In this document: positions 19,159 through 27,460 of the stretch, one piece after another
Layout of the letters: the number at the start of each line of letters is the position of its first letter
Position numbering within the stretch: position 1 is the first letter of the stretch
Source: Sanguibacter suaedae
GTDB taxonomy: Bacteria > Actinomycetota > Actinomycetes > Actinomycetales > Cellulomonadaceae
Direction of reading: 5' to 3'
DNA length: 64,000 nucleotides
Assembly (NCBI RefSeq): GCF_016342785.1
Contig: NZ_JAEINH010000003.1
Coordinates: forward strand, 214,505 to 278,504
Made by a program: the position numbers and the translations under genes
Notes under the pieces: model-generated
Seen by the model: only the letters and a program-made list of their open reading frames with translations
What the model was told of the DNA's origin: nothing
Database searches by the model: none

Positions 19159-19485
19159 TCAGTTCCCCGCGGCCCGGTAGCGCGCGACGACGTCGTCGGG
19201 GATGCGGCCCCGGGCGGGGACGTCCACGCCGTGGGCCCGCGCCCAGGCGCGCAGCGCAGCGGGGTCGTGGTCGGTGACGACGTGCGTCATGCCCCTCGTC
19301 GTCCCGAGCCGGCCCACCCGGCGTGCCGCCGCGACGAACGGCGCGAGGTCCTCCCGCAGGCGTGCGGCATTGGCCGTCGAGAGGTCGATCTCGTGGTCGA
19401 CGCCGTCGACACCGAAGCGCACGGTCTCGCTCGCCTCACCGCCGTCGAGGTCGTCGGTGAGAAGGATCGTCGTCTGGCGTGCCAC
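19159..19485 (-). CDS. lsr2: Lsr2-family nucleoid-associated protein
   Basis: A 108-residue histone-like protein that bridges DNA and silences AT-rich, often foreign genes in actinobacteria. The N-terminal dimerisation domain is visible (TTILLTDDLDGGEASETVRFGVDGV). The C-terminal DNA-binding domain has the AT-hook-like RGR in VDVPARGRIPDDVV. Length and order are normal for Lsr2. The GTG start at 19485 is assumed. It is divergent from the PPOX gene and leads the metallophosphoesterase. Confidence 0.93.
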   Translation of the reverse strand: MARQTTILLTDDLDGGEASETVRFGVDGVDHEIDLSTANAARLREDLAPFVAAARRVGRLGTTRGMTHVVTDHDPAALRAWARAHGVDVPARGRIPDDVVARYRAAGN

Positions 19486-19556
19486 GTCTGCTCCAAGCTC
19501 CGGTGCGACCCGGACGGGCCGCGGGCGCCCCGATCGTAACGCGCAGGTGCGGGCGT

Positions 19557-19588
19557 CGCCCGGCGCAGCCCGGGTGCTGCGCCGGGCG
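19557..19588. repeat. 12-bp-stem hairpin between lsr2 and the PPOX gene
   Basis: Perfect inverted repeat CGCCCGGCGCAG / CTGCGCCGGGCG with an 8-base loop, lying between two divergent genes. It is not placed to terminate either gene and could be a regulatory or cruciform element. Confidence 0.5.
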
Positions 19589-19606
19589 GTACGAGGAGGA
19601 CGTGGT

Positions 19607-19612
19607 TAGCCT
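19607..19612 (+). promoter_or_regulatory. -10 element of a probable leaderless transcript (PPOX gene)
   Basis: TAGCCT ends 6 bases before the ATG at 19619, so transcription would begin at or next to the start codon. No Shine-Dalgarno sequence is at the usual distance. Confidence 0.5.
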
Positions 19613-19618
19613 CGACGC

Positions 19619-20080
19619 ATGGCCAGGACGATCGCGACAGCGCAGCGCACCACCCGTGACGAGCTCCTCGAGTTCGTCAGGCCCCGCCACCGGGCGGTCC
19701 TCACGACGTACCGGCGGGACGGGAGCCTGCAGTCCTCCCCCGTGGCGTGCGGCACGGACCCCGAAGGCAGGATCGTCGTGTCGACGTACCCGGACCGGGC
19801 CAAGGCGGTGAACCTGCGGCGCGACCCGCGCGTGTCGCTGTGCGTCCTCTCCGAGGACTGGGACGGCCCGTACGTGCAGGTCGACGGCCGGGCCGAGGTG
19901 CTCGACATGCCGGACGCCCTCGAGCCGCTCGTCGACTACTTCCGCTCGATCTCCGGGGAGCACCCGGACTGGGAGGAGTACCGGCAGGCGATGGCGGCGC
20001 AGGACAAGTCGCTCCTGCGGGTGACGATCGAGCGGTGGGGGCCGGTCGCCACCGGGGGGTTCCCCGCGCGCCTCGGCTGA
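19619..20080 (+). CDS. PPOX-class F420/FMN-dependent oxidoreductase
   Basis: A 153-residue split-barrel flavin/deazaflavin enzyme of the pyridoxamine-5'-phosphate-oxidase superfamily. It has the pattern HRAVLTTYRRDGSLQSSPVA near the N-terminus, VVSTYPDRAKAVNLRRDPRVSL in the middle and YVQVDGRAEV before a helical tail. Many such actinobacterial proteins use cofactor F420 and have unknown substrates. It stands alone, divergent from lsr2 and convergent with ku. Confidence 0.82.
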   Translation: MARTIATAQRTTRDELLEFVRPRHRAVLTTYRRDGSLQSSPVACGTDPEGRIVVSTYPDRAKAVNLRRDPRVSLCVLSEDWDGPYVQVDGRAEVLDMPDALEPLVDYFRSISGEHPDWEEYRQAMAAQDKSLLRVTIERWGPVATGGFPARLG

Positions 20081-20088
20081 CGGGTCCG

Positions 20089-20901
20089 TCAGTCGGAGCC
20101 CGTCCTCGCCCGCCGCGTCTGCTCGACGCTGCGCCGCAGGACGTCCATGAGGTCGACGACCTCCGCGTCCTTCGACTCCCCCTCCTCCGGTTCCTCCCCG
20201 AAGGTCGCTGCCGTGTCGAGGGAGTCGCCCTGCTCGAGCTTGGCGTCGATGAGGGTCTGCAGCTGCACCTGGTACTCGTCGGTGAAGCGCTCGGGCTCGA
20301 AGTCGCTCTCGAAGCTCTTCACGAGCGCGGCGGACATCTCGAGCTCACGGTCGCTGATCCGCGCCTCCTCGGACAGCGCCGGGAAGTCGGCCTCGCGCAC
20401 CTCGTCCCCCCAGCGCAACCCCTGGAGGGTGAGCACGCCCTCCCGGACGCGCAGCGCACCGAGCCGCGAGCGCTGCCGCAGGGAGAAGTTCACGACGGCG
20501 ACCCGGTCGGTGGCCTCGAGGGTGCGGACGAGGAGCATGTACGACTTCACCGACCTGGAGTCGGGCTCCAGGTAGTAGGCGTGCTCGTACATGATCGGGT
20601 CGATCTGCTCGGAGGGCACGAACTCGACGACGTCGATCTCGCGGCTGCGCTCCACGGGGAGGGCGTCGAGGTCGTCGCCGGTGAGCACGACGGTGCGCTC
20701 GCCGTCGTCGTAGGCCTTGGCGATGTGGGAGTACTCGACGACCTGCTCGCAGACCTCGCACTGGCGCCGGTAGCGGATGCGTCCGCCGTCGGCGTCGTGG
20801 ACCTGGTGGAGGCCGATGTCGTGGTCCTCGGTGGCGCTGTAGAGCTTCACGGGCACGTTGACGAGCCCGAAGGTGATGGCGCCCTTCCAGATGGCTCGCA
20901 T
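20089..20901 (-). CDS. ku: Ku protein, non-homologous end joining
   Basis: A 270-residue bacterial Ku that binds DNA double-strand ends as a homodimer and recruits LigD. It starts MRAIWKGAITFGLVNVPVKLYSAT, the conserved family opening, and contains VEYSHIAKAYD and the core-domain EVREADFP region. The last ~30 residues are variable and end in basic residues. It is divergently transcribed from ligD, with 19 bases between the start codons. Confidence 0.95.
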   Translation of the reverse strand: MRAIWKGAITFGLVNVPVKLYSATEDHDIGLHQVHDADGGRIRYRRQCEVCEQVVEYSHIAKAYDDGERTVVLTGDDLDALPVERSREIDVVEFVPSEQIDPIMYEHAYYLEPDSRSVKSYMLLVRTLEATDRVAVVNFSLRQRSRLGALRVREGVLTLQGLRWGDEVREADFPALSEEARISDRELEMSAALVKSFESDFEPERFTDEYQVQLQTLIDAKLEQGDSLDTAATFGEEPEEGESKDAEVVDLMDVLRRSVEQTRRARTGSD

Positions 20902-20920
20902 GCGTCCATGATGCTCCCGC

Positions 20921-23428
20921 GTGCCGCTGCGCGCACGCGAGGCGATGATGGCTCCGAGGGGCGGGCGGTGCCCGCCCGCGTCGGACCGGGGGGTGGGCGT
21001 GCCCGCAGGATCGTCGAGCACCACGAGGCAGGTGGTCACCGTCGGGGGCCACCGGCTGGTGCTGACGAGCCTGGAGAAGGTCATGTATCCGGCGACGGGG
21101 ACCACCAAGGCCGACGTCCTCGCGTACCTCGTAGCGGTCGCGGGGCCGCTCGTCGCGCACGCCGGCGGGCGGCCCGCGACGCGCAAGCGGTGGGTGCACG
21201 GCACGGACGGCCCGGTGTTCTTCCAGAAGCACCTCGACGGGACGACGCCGTCGTGGGTGCGCCGTGGCGAGATCGAGCACTCCGCGGGTCCTGGTGCCTA
21301 CCCGTTGGTCGACGACGTCGCGACCCTCACGTGGCTCGGTCAGACGGCGGCCCTCGAGGTGCATGTCCCGCAGTGGAGGTTCGGTCCGGACGGGTCTGCG
21401 CTCCCACCGGACCGGATCGTGCTCGACCTCGACCCGGGCCCGGGCGTCGGGCTCGTGGAGTGCGCGCAGGTGGCGCACTGGGCTCGGGAGGTCCTCGAGG
21501 GCATGGGGCTGGCCCCGTTCCCCGTGACGAGCGGCTCGAAGGGCATCCACCTGTACGCGGCGCTCCCGGGCACCGACGACGCCGCGACCGTGCGGGACGT
21601 GGCCCACGAGCTGGCCCGGTCGCTCGAGGCGGACCACCCCGACCTCGTGGTGAGCGACATGAAGCGCTCGCTGCGTGCGGGGAAGGTGCTCGTCGACTGG
21701 TCGCAGAACAGCGCGAGCAAGACCACGGTGGCCCCGTACTCCCTGCGGGGGCTCGACCGGCCCACGGTCGCCGCCCCGCGGACGTGGGCGGAGCTCGACG
21801 CCCCGGACCTCGGCCAGCTCGAGGCCGACGAGGTGGTGGCTCGGCTCGCGCGGGACGGCGACCTCCTCGCGGGGCTCCTCACGGGCGAGCACGACACCGT
21901 CGAGGCCGGCGGCGGGACGACCTCGCGTGGGAGCGCACCGCCGGCGGACCGCCTCGCGGTCTACCGCTCCAAGCGCGACGCGTCGCGCACCCCGGAACCG
22001 GTACCCGACCGCGTGGCGCCGCCGTCGTCGTCGGCCCCGGTGTTCGTGATCCAGGAGCACCACGCACGACGCCTGCACTTCGACCTGCGTCTCGAGCGCG
22101 ACGGGGTCCTCGTGAGCTGGGCGCTCCCCCGGGGCGAGCCGACCGACCCCGCCCGCAACCACCTCGCCGTGCGCACCGAGGACCACCCCCTGGAGTACGC
22201 GACGTTCGCGGGGACCATCCCGCGCGGCGAGTACGGGGCGGGCGAGATGACGGTCTGGGACCACGGCACCTACGAGACCCACACGTGGCGCGACGACGAG
22301 GTGGTCGTCACCCTGCGCAGCGACGGGAGCGCCGGCACCGACCGCGGGACCCGTCGGCTCGCCCTGGTCCGCACCGGCTCGGACACGTCACCGGACTCGT
22401 GGCTGGCACACCGGACGAAGGACGCCCGGCGCGCCCCGGCGGCGCGGGTGCCCGCCCTCTCCCCGATGCTCGCGACGGCCGGGACGTCGCGGGACGTCGA
22501 CGCCGCGTCGCCGTGGGCCTTCGAGATGAAGTGGGACGGGATCCGGGCGGTCGTCACCGTCGAGGACGGTCGGGTGCGCCTCACGAGCCGCAACGGCCTG
22601 GACCTCACCAGGTCCTTCCCGGAGCTGGCGGCGGTCGCGGGCCTCGTCGACGGTGACGCGGTCCTCGACGGGGAGGTCGTCGCGCTCGACGGCGGCCGCC
22701 CGGACTTCGGCCTCCTGCAGACCCGGATCCACCTCTCGGAGCCGGCGGAGGTCGCGGCCGCGCAGGCACGGCAAGCGGTGGACCTCATGGTGTTCGACGT
22801 CCTCGACCACCGGGGCCGACGGGTCACCGGTGAGCCGTACGACGCCCGCCGCGAGCTCCTGGCCCGGGTGGTCACCGAGGGCGGACCAGTCCACGTGCCG
22901 CCCGCCTTCGAGGCGGACGCCGGACCGGACGTGCTCCGGCTCGTGACGGAGGCGATGTCGTCCAGCCGCGAGCTCGGGCTCGAGGGTGTCGTCGCCAAGC
23001 GCCGCGACAGCACGTACCGGCCCGGGCGTCGAGCGCGGTCCTGGATCAAGCTCAAGCACGAGCGTGCGCAGGAGGTCGTGGTCGTGGGCTGGCGTCCGGG
23101 GCGAGGCGAGCGCACCGGGCGCCTCGGGTCGCTCCTCGTCGCCGTCCCCGGGGACGACGGTGCGCTGAGGTACGCAGGTCGGGTCGGGTCGGGCCTCAGC
23201 GACCGCACCCTCGATCGTCTCGCCGCGGACCTGGGCCGCAGAGCCCGGCCCAGCCCGCCGCTCGACGACGTGCCGTCCGCGGACGCGTCCGACGCGTGCT
23301 GGGTGACCGCGGACCTGGTGGGCGAGATCACGTTTGCGGGGTGGACGGCGACGGGACGGCTGCGACACCCCGTGTGGGGAGGGTGGCGGCCCGACAAGGG
23401 CCCGGCGGACGTCCGCCGCGAGGGCTGA
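20921..23428 (+). CDS. ligD: Multifunctional NHEJ ligase LigD (polymerase-phosphoesterase-ligase)
   Basis: An 835-residue protein with three domains. The primase/polymerase domain (about 40-320) has the catalytic DLDPG near 169-173 and SGSKGIHLY. The 3'-phosphoesterase domain (about 370-480) has EHHARRLHFDLRLE. The ATP-dependent ligase domain (about 505-830) has the nucleotidyl Lys537 in EMKWDGIRA and the later motif LEGVVAKR. It processes, fills and seals double-strand breaks with Ku. The domain order matches mycobacterial LigD. The start is uncertain: the GTG at 20921 or the ATGs at 20945 and 20948. The first ~35 residues are not conserved. Confidence 0.94.
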   Translation: MPLRAREAMMAPRGGRCPPASDRGVGVPAGSSSTTRQVVTVGGHRLVLTSLEKVMYPATGTTKADVLAYLVAVAGPLVAHAGGRPATRKRWVHGTDGPVFFQKHLDGTTPSWVRRGEIEHSAGPGAYPLVDDVATLTWLGQTAALEVHVPQWRFGPDGSALPPDRIVLDLDPGPGVGLVECAQVAHWAREVLEGMGLAPFPVTSGSKGIHLYAALPGTDDAATVRDVAHELARSLEADHPDLVVSDMKRSLRAGKVLVDWSQNSASKTTVAPYSLRGLDRPTVAAPRTWAELDAPDLGQLEADEVVARLARDGDLLAGLLTGEHDTVEAGGGTTSRGSAPPADRLAVYRSKRDASRTPEPVPDRVAPPSSSAPVFVIQEHHARRLHFDLRLERDGVLVSWALPRGEPTDPARNHLAVRTEDHPLEYATFAGTIPRGEYGAGEMTVWDHGTYETHTWRDDEVVVTLRSDGSAGTDRGTRRLALVRTGSDTSPDSWLAHRTKDARRAPAARVPALSPMLATAGTSRDVDAASPWAFEMKWDGIRAVVTVEDGRVRLTSRNGLDLTRSFPELAAVAGLVDGDAVLDGEVVALDGGRPDFGLLQTRIHLSEPAEVAAAQARQAVDLMVFDVLDHRGRRVTGEPYDARRELLARVVTEGGPVHVPPAFEADAGPDVLRLVTEAMSSSRELGLEGVVAKRRDSTYRPGRRARSWIKLKHERAQEVVVVGWRPGRGERTGRLGSLLVAVPGDDGALRYAGRVGSGLSDRTLDRLAADLGRRARPSPPLDDVPSADASDACWVTADLVGEITFAGWTATGRLRHPVWGGWRPDKGPADVRREG

Positions 23429-23492
23429 GCCCGGAGCGGGACCCGACTCGTCACACCTCGGGCCCTTCAGCCCTTCCCCACACGGCAGGGTC

Positions 23493-23506
23493 GTGATATT
23501 AGTCAC
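23493..23506. promoter_or_regulatory. Candidate Crp/GlxR site upstream of mqo
   Basis: GTGA-tattag-TCAC: both core half-sites of the Crp-family consensus (TGTGA-N6-TCACA) are intact; only the outer bases differ (C and T). It is centred about 49 bases upstream of the start codon and lies in an AT-richer patch. It is placed just upstream of the mqo -10, near a -35 position, which fits activation or repression. Confidence 0.65.
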
Positions 23507-23535
23507 TTCCCGCCGATCCTGGCGGTCGGCCGTCC

Positions 23536-23541
23536 TAGCAT
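23536..23541 (+). promoter_or_regulatory. -10 element of mqo, probable leaderless start
   Basis: TAGCAT ends 7 bases before the GTG at 23549, the spacing expected when the transcript begins at the start codon. Confidence 0.5.
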
Positions 23542-23548
23542 CGACGTC

Positions 23549-25048
23549 GTGGCAGACCGCAGAGAAGACCTGAGCACGCCGATCGACGTCGTCCTCGTCG
23601 GGGGCGGCATCATGAGCGCGACCCTCGGAACGATCCTCCGCCTCCTGGAGCCGTCGTGGACCATCCGCGTCTACGAACGCCTCGACGCCGTGGCCCAGGA
23701 GAGCTCGAACGCGTGGAACAACGCGGGCACGGGGCACGCCGCCCTCTGCGAGCTGAACTACACGCCCCAGCGCCCTGACGGCACGGTCGACATCACCAAG
23801 GCCGTCGCCATCAACGAGCAGTTCCAGGTCTCCCGTGAGCTGTGGCAGCACCTCGTCTCCGCCGACCTCCTCCCCGACCCCTCGGGGTTCATCAGCTCCA
23901 CCCCGCACATGACGTTCGTGCGTGGCGCCGAGAACGTCGAGTTCCTCCGGCGGCGGCACGCGGCCATGGCCGCGCACCCGCTGTTCGCGGACCTCGAGTT
24001 CTCCGACGACCCCGACGTCATCGCCCGGTGGGCGCCCCTCCTGCTCGACGAGCGTGCCGACGGCCTGCCGGTCGCCGCGACGCGCGCGTCGGACGGCACG
24101 GACGTCGACTTCGGCGCGCTCACCCGCCACCTCACCGACTTCCTCACCGCGAACGGCGTCGACCTCCTCCTCGAGCACGAGGTCACCTCGATCTCCCGTC
24201 GCCGCGACGGCGGATGGCGCCTCAAGGTCGCCGACCGCAGCTGGAACGCCCGCGAGCGGCACTCGACCGTGGACGCGCGCTTCGTGTTCGTCGGCGCCGG
24301 CGGTGGCGCGCTCCCCCTCCTGCAGAAGTCCGGGATCCCGGAGATCAAGGGCTACGGCGGCTTCCCCATCAGCGGCGTGTTCCTGCGGACCACGAACCCC
24401 GAGATCGTCGCCCGCCACCACGCCAAGGTGTACGGCAAGGCCGACGTCGGCTCCCCGCCCATGTCGGTGCCGCACCTCGACACGCGCGTCGTCGACGGCG
24501 GGACGTCCCTGATGTTCGGCCCGTACGCGGGCTTCAGCACGAAGTTCCTCAAGAAGGGTTCGCTCCTCGACCTCTTCCGGTCCGTCCGCCCGTCGAACAT
24601 CCTCACGATGCTCACCGTCGCCAAGGACAACTGGGACCTCACGGCGTACCTCATCCGAGAGGTCACCAAGTCGAGGTGGTCCAAGTTCCGTGCGCTGCGC
24701 GACTTCATGCCCACCGCGGACCCCAAGGACTGGGAGTTCATCACGGCGGGCCAGCGCGTCCAGGTGATGAAGACCAAGCCGGGCTCGCGCGGCGGCGTCC
24801 TCGAGTTCGGCACCGAGCTCGTCACGTCCGCCGACGGCTCCATCGCCGGCCTCCTCGGCGCCTCGCCCGGTGCGTCGACCGCCGTCCCCGCGATGGTCGA
24901 CCTCCTCGAGCGCTGCTTCCCGGACCGCTTCCCCGCCTGGCACCGTGAGCTCGCGACCATGATGCCGAGCCTCGACAACGGCCAGTGGGACAGCGACGAG
25001 GAGCTCGCCCACCTGGCGGACGACGCCGAGGTCCAGCGCGCCGTCTGA
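23549..25048 (+). CDS. mqo: Malate:quinone oxidoreductase
   Basis: A 499-residue FAD enzyme of the membrane periphery that oxidises malate to oxaloacetate and passes electrons to menaquinone. The N-terminal dinucleotide fold is VVLVGGGIMSATLG. Family blocks include SSNAWNNAGTGHAALCELNYTP and GPYAGFSTKFLK; the C-terminal region is LLGASPGASTAVPAMVDLL. The length is standard. It is monocistronic, with a Crp-type site upstream, consistent with carbon-source control of the TCA cycle. Confidence 0.96.
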   Translation: MADRREDLSTPIDVVLVGGGIMSATLGTILRLLEPSWTIRVYERLDAVAQESSNAWNNAGTGHAALCELNYTPQRPDGTVDITKAVAINEQFQVSRELWQHLVSADLLPDPSGFISSTPHMTFVRGAENVEFLRRRHAAMAAHPLFADLEFSDDPDVIARWAPLLLDERADGLPVAATRASDGTDVDFGALTRHLTDFLTANGVDLLLEHEVTSISRRRDGGWRLKVADRSWNARERHSTVDARFVFVGAGGGALPLLQKSGIPEIKGYGGFPISGVFLRTTNPEIVARHHAKVYGKADVGSPPMSVPHLDTRVVDGGTSLMFGPYAGFSTKFLKKGSLLDLFRSVRPSNILTMLTVAKDNWDLTAYLIREVTKSRWSKFRALRDFMPTADPKDWEFITAGQRVQVMKTKPGSRGGVLEFGTELVTSADGSIAGLLGASPGASTAVPAMVDLLERCFPDRFPAWHRELATMMPSLDNGQWDSDEELAHLADDAEVQRAV

Positions 25049-25058
25049 GGCCCGCAGG

Positions 25059-25064
25059 TAGTGT
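25059..25064 (+). promoter_or_regulatory. -10 element of the aldo/keto reductase gene, probable leaderless start
   Basis: TAGTGT ends 6 bases before the ATG at 25071. There is no ribosome-binding site in between. Confidence 0.45.
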
Positions 25065-25070
25065 GGCCGG

Positions 25071-26057
25071 ATGGACATCAGGACCACCGCCAGACTCCCC
25101 CACGACCTCTCCGCGATCGGCCTCGGCTGCTGGCAGCTGGGCGCCGACTGGGGCGAGGTGAGCGAGGACGACGCGCGCGCCGTGCTCACCGCCGCGCTCG
25201 ACTCGGGCGTCACGTTCCTCGACACCGCCGACGTCTACGGGGACGGCCGCAGCGAGCGCATCATCCGTTCCTTCCTCGACGAGCGTGGCAGGGACGGCGT
25301 CACCGTCGCCACGAAGATGGGCCGGCGTGCCGACCCCCACGTCCCCGAGGCGTACACGCTGGACGCGTTCCGCGCGTGGACCGACCGCTCCCGCGAGAAC
25401 CTCGGGGTGGACACGCTCGACCTCGTGCAGCTCCACTGCCCGCCGACCCCGGTGTTCTCCGCCGACGCGACCTACGAGGCGCTCGACACCCTCGTCTCGG
25501 AAGGCCGGGTCGCCGCCTACGGCGTCTCCGTCGAGACGTGCGACGAGGCGCTCGCCGCGATCGCGCACCCCGGTGTCGCGAGCGTGCAGATCATCCTCAA
25601 CGCGTTCCGTCGCAAGCCCCTCGAGCAGGTGCTCCCCGCGGCCGCCGAGGCGGGCGTCGCGATCATCGCGCGCGTGCCGCTCGCGAGCGGGCTCCTGTCG
25701 GGCAAGTACGACGAGTCGACGACGTTCGCCGCCGACGACCACCGGACGTACAACCGGTCGGGTGACGCGTTCGACGTCGGCGAGACCTTCGCGGGGGTCC
25801 CGTTCGAGGTGGGCGTGGCTGCGGCGCGCGAGGTCACGACGCTCGCCCCGGAGGGCGCCACGACGGCTCAGACGGCTCTGCGCTGGATCCTCGACCAGCC
25901 TGCGGTGACCACGGTGATCCCGGGGGCACGGAACCCGGAGCAGGCACGCGGCAACGCGTCGGCCGCCGGCCTCGCACCCCTCGACCCGGAGACGTCGCGC
26001 AGGCTCGAGGAGATCTACGACTCGTCGATCCGCCCGCACGTCCACGACCGCTGGTGA
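25071..26057 (+). CDS. Aldo/keto reductase
   Basis: A 328-residue NADPH-dependent TIM-barrel oxidoreductase. Conserved features are GLGCWQLG, FLDTADVYGDGRSE with the catalytic Asp and Tyr, VTVATKMG with the Lys, DLVQLHCPP with the His position, and the cofactor-binding region VIPGARNPEQARGN. It resembles YajO/Tas-type enzymes of broad specificity. The substrate is unknown. It stands alone 22 bases after mqo with its own -10. Confidence 0.88.
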   Translation: MDIRTTARLPHDLSAIGLGCWQLGADWGEVSEDDARAVLTAALDSGVTFLDTADVYGDGRSERIIRSFLDERGRDGVTVATKMGRRADPHVPEAYTLDAFRAWTDRSRENLGVDTLDLVQLHCPPTPVFSADATYEALDTLVSEGRVAAYGVSVETCDEALAAIAHPGVASVQIILNAFRRKPLEQVLPAAAEAGVAIIARVPLASGLLSGKYDESTTFAADDHRTYNRSGDAFDVGETFAGVPFEVGVAAAREVTTLAPEGATTAQTALRWILDQPAVTTVIPGARNPEQARGNASAAGLAPLDPETSRRLEEIYDSSIRPHVHDRW

Positions 26058-26061
26058 CGGG

Positions 26062-26094
26062 GTGGGCGGCGCGGCCTCAGGCTGCGCCGCCCAC
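26062..26094. terminator. Bidirectional terminator between aldo/keto reductase and flavodoxin genes
   Basis: An 11-bp perfect stem, GTGGGCGGCGC / GCGCCGCCCAC, with an 11-base loop. The flavodoxin stop codon lies within the loop, and the arm beyond it is part of that coding sequence. Confidence 0.75.
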
Positions 26095-26586
26095 CGACGC
26101 GAGGTGCCGTGACACGGACCTCGCCCAGTCCTTGATCTCGTCCCAGTCACGGTAGTCGCCCTCGGGCGCGCGGAGGGCGAGCGTCATCGCGCGCTCGGTG
26201 ATCCGCAGGTCGTCCTTGACGAGCCTGCCGGCGAAGACGCGGTGCTCGATCGCGCCGGTCTGCTCGACCTGGTCGGTGACGTCGACGGTCGTCGGGTCGG
26301 GCTTCGCCGGGTCGCCGACGGGGCCGCTCGAGAACAACCACACGGGGCGGCCCTCGATGCGGCGGCTGAGGTCGGCGGTGAAGACCGTCGCGGACATGAG
26401 CCACCGCCCGTGGTAGACGGCGCTCCCGAGGAGGATGGCGTCGGCGTCGTCGAGATCGAGGATGCTCGCGGTCGGTGCGTCGTGCACGGTGACCTCGTGG
26501 GCGCCGGCCTCGAGCTCGTCGGCGACGACGTCCGCGATCTCCCGGGTGGACCCGTGCCTGCTGGCGACGACGATGCTGATCCTCAT
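26077..26586 (-). CDS. Flavodoxin-domain protein
   Basis: A 169-residue protein of the flavodoxin/protoporphyrinogen-oxidase-like (HemG-type) fold. The FMN phosphate loop is SIVVASRHGSTREIAD, followed by DADAILLGSAVYHGRW and WLFSSGPVGDP. Such stand-alone proteins in actinobacteria are annotated as flavodoxins; the electron partner is unknown. The ATG at 26586 has an AGGAGG-type ribosome-binding site. Convergent with the aldo/keto reductase, divergent from the racemase-like gene. Confidence 0.82.
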   Translation of the reverse strand: MRISIVVASRHGSTREIADVVADELEAGAHEVTVHDAPTASILDLDDADAILLGSAVYHGRWLMSATVFTADLSRRIEGRPVWLFSSGPVGDPAKPDPTTVDVTDQVEQTGAIEHRVFAGRLVKDDLRITERAMTLALRAPEGDYRDWDEIKDWARSVSRHLASVGGAA

Positions 26587-26692
26587 GCGGCCTCCTGACC
26601 TCGTCCTGCCAGCATCCTGCGGTCGGAGCGAGGCCACGAGGGACCTTGGACCCATACTCCTCCTGCTGGGAGAACCTGCGAGGATCGCGTGC

Positions 26693-27460
26693 ATGCACCT
26701 CGCCTTCCTGCACACCTCGCACGAGCACGTCGCGTCCTTCGCGGCGCTGGCCGCCGAAGCGCCCGGCGTGACGAAGACGTCGGCCGTCGTCGACGTGGCG
26801 CTCCTCGGGACGGCCCGTGCGGGACGGGCCGACGAGGCGGCCCGGGGTGTCGCGGCCCACGTGGCGGATCTCGCCCGCGCGGGTGCGGACGTCGTGGTCT
26901 GCACCTGCTCGACGCTCGGCCCGGTCCTCGACGGTCTGACCGTGCCCGTGCCCGTGCCCGTCCCCGTGGTCCGTGTGGACCGCCCGATGGCCGAGGACGC
27001 GGTGCGGACGCCTGCTCGTGGGGTCGCGCCCGGCGGGCTCGACGTTCCTGGGACCACCCGTGTCCTCGTCGCGGTCACCCTCGAGTCGGCGGTGGGACCC
27101 GCGCTGGCGCTCCTCGAGAACGCCGCACGGGACGCCGGGCGCAGCGTCCGGATCGACGTCGTGCGGTGCGAGGCCGCGTGGGCGTCCTTCGAGGCCGGCG
27201 ACGCCGCAGGCTACGCGGATGCCGTCGCGGTCGCGGTCCGGGAGGCCGCGGGAAGATCGAAGGACGAGCCGGTCGACGGCAGCGGGCCCAGCACCGGCGG
27301 GCCACTCGACGTCGTCGTGCTCGCCCAGGCGTCGATGGCTCCTGCCGCAGATCTCCTGCGGGACCTCGGCGTCCCGGTCCTGTCCTCGCCCAGGGCGGCC
27401 GTGCGCCGCGCCGCGGAGGTCGCCCTCCGGGGGCGGGACGCACCCGGGGTCAGCGGGTGA
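26693..27460 (+). CDS. Aspartate/glutamate racemase-like protein
   Basis: A 255-residue protein with racemase-like features: MHLAFLHTSHEHVASF at the start, VVCTCSTLGPVLDG carrying the first cysteine region, and a later half-repeat (VLAQASMAPAADLLRDLGVPVLSSP). The second catalytic cysteine of true Asp/Glu racemases is replaced by Ala/Ser in that later motif, so racemase activity is doubtful. A run of GTGCCC-like hexamers (about 26939-26965) encodes alternating Val-Pro. The 3' end overlaps the convergent tdk gene by 11 bases. Confidence 0.65.
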   Translation: MHLAFLHTSHEHVASFAALAAEAPGVTKTSAVVDVALLGTARAGRADEAARGVAAHVADLARAGADVVVCTCSTLGPVLDGLTVPVPVPVPVVRVDRPMAEDAVRTPARGVAPGGLDVPGTTRVLVAVTLESAVGPALALLENAARDAGRSVRIDVVRCEAAWASFEAGDAAGYADAVAVAVREAAGRSKDEPVDGSGPSTGGPLDVVVLAQASMAPAADLLRDLGVPVLSSPRAAVRRAAEVALRGRDAPGVSG

